Below are positions 5,536-5,625 of a stretch of 5,625 nt of DNA, in pieces. Source of the stretch: an uncultured Verrucomicrobium sp. GTDB taxonomy: Bacteria > Verrucomicrobiota > Verrucomicrobiia > Methylacidiphilales > GAS474. The stretch lies in contig CAISZB010000376.1 of NCBI GenBank assembly GCA_903889845.1, positions 1 through 5,625 of the forward strand, given 5' to 3'. Below the pieces are notes generated by a model, which was not told the origin of the DNA, searched no databases, and saw only the letters and a list, made by a program, of their open reading frames with translations. Numbering within the stretch: the first letter of the stretch is position 1; every line of letters begins with the position of its first letter. A program made the position numbers and the translations under genes.

Positions 5536-5567
5536 AGGTCTTTTTTCCAAGTATCCTTGTTGCGTAG

Positions 5568-5611
5568 GGCGGTCCAAAACTGAGACACGTGGCGGTCCAA
5601 TAGTGTGACAC
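5568..5611. repeat. Two tandem 21-bp direct repeats, insertion-sequence end-like (IS21 type?)
   Basis: The units at 5568-5588 and 5591-5611 match at 18 of 21 positions with a period of 23 bp. Both start GGCGGTCCAA and end GACAC. On the minus strand each unit reads GTGTC...TTGGACCGCC. Several short direct repeats within a terminus are typical of the IS21 family, whose ends start TG; a TG is at 5561. A small hairpin CCCC-GTT-GGGG (5611-5621) follows. No transposase is in the window, so the family and the direction of the element body are inferred; the body most likely lies to the right, beyond the edge. Confidence 0.45.
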
Positions 5612-5625
5612 CCCGTTGGGGACAT

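Noticed and set aside
5536..5625. Extension of the HigA-like protein to the window edge
   Set aside because: The extra 30 residues translate the tandem repeat and are not protein-like; family members start near the chosen ATG.
1..5625. CRISPR array, rRNA or complete tRNA gene
   Set aside because: No regular repeat-spacer series, rRNA signature or full cloverleaf was seen on either strand; only a tRNA-like 3' end is present.

Overview
The window is a GC-rich bacterial chromosomal segment. Its left 4.7 kb is strongly GC-rich with GC-ending codons. An AT-rich gap (about 4970-5060) follows, and then a gene of visibly lower GC. The genes look Gram-negative in type, with surface-glycan glycosyltransferase and FkbM-type methyltransferase families. 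The lineage cannot be fixed from the sequence; Verrucomicrobiota is only a guess.

Layout: the tail of an unidentified plus-strand gene ends at 75 and converges on a minus-strand series. In transcription order that series is a HigA-like antitoxin/HTH protein (5535 to 5107), a roughly 420 bp AT-rich gap, an FkbM-like SAM methyltransferase (4684 to 3920), a 52-residue single-span membrane protein (3852 to 3694), a P1B-type copper ATPase with one N-terminal metal-binding domain (3636 to 1324), and a GT-A-fold glycosyltransferase related to GT8 (1203 to 121). The methyltransferase, small protein and ATPase are 67 and 57 bp apart and could share a transcript. The methyltransferase and glycosyltransferase suggest glycan work. 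The ATPase is a separate metal-homeostasis function, so any co-transcription need not mean a shared pathway.

Three places do not look like ordinary gene spacing. (1) Between the ATPase and the glycosyltransferase lies a compact palindromic element (1197-1301). It has three sets of complementary arms, two of them crossing as in a pseudoknot. It separates a strong Shine-Dalgarno from the glycosyltransferase start codon in a way best explained by insertion of an element of about 90 bp at the start codon. (2) The AT-rich gap holds a stretch resembling the last 28 bases of a tRNA-Gly (4943-4970), several palindromes and perfect -10 hexamers. It lies at a composition break and could be an old attachment site. 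(3) At the right edge, two 21-bp direct repeats (23-bp period) resemble a multi-repeat insertion-sequence terminus of the IS21 type. They sit 32 bp before the HigA-like start, where a HigB toxin gene would normally be, so the antitoxin may be orphaned.

I did not find a convincing wholly new multi-gene system. The strongest lead is the element at 1197-1301.
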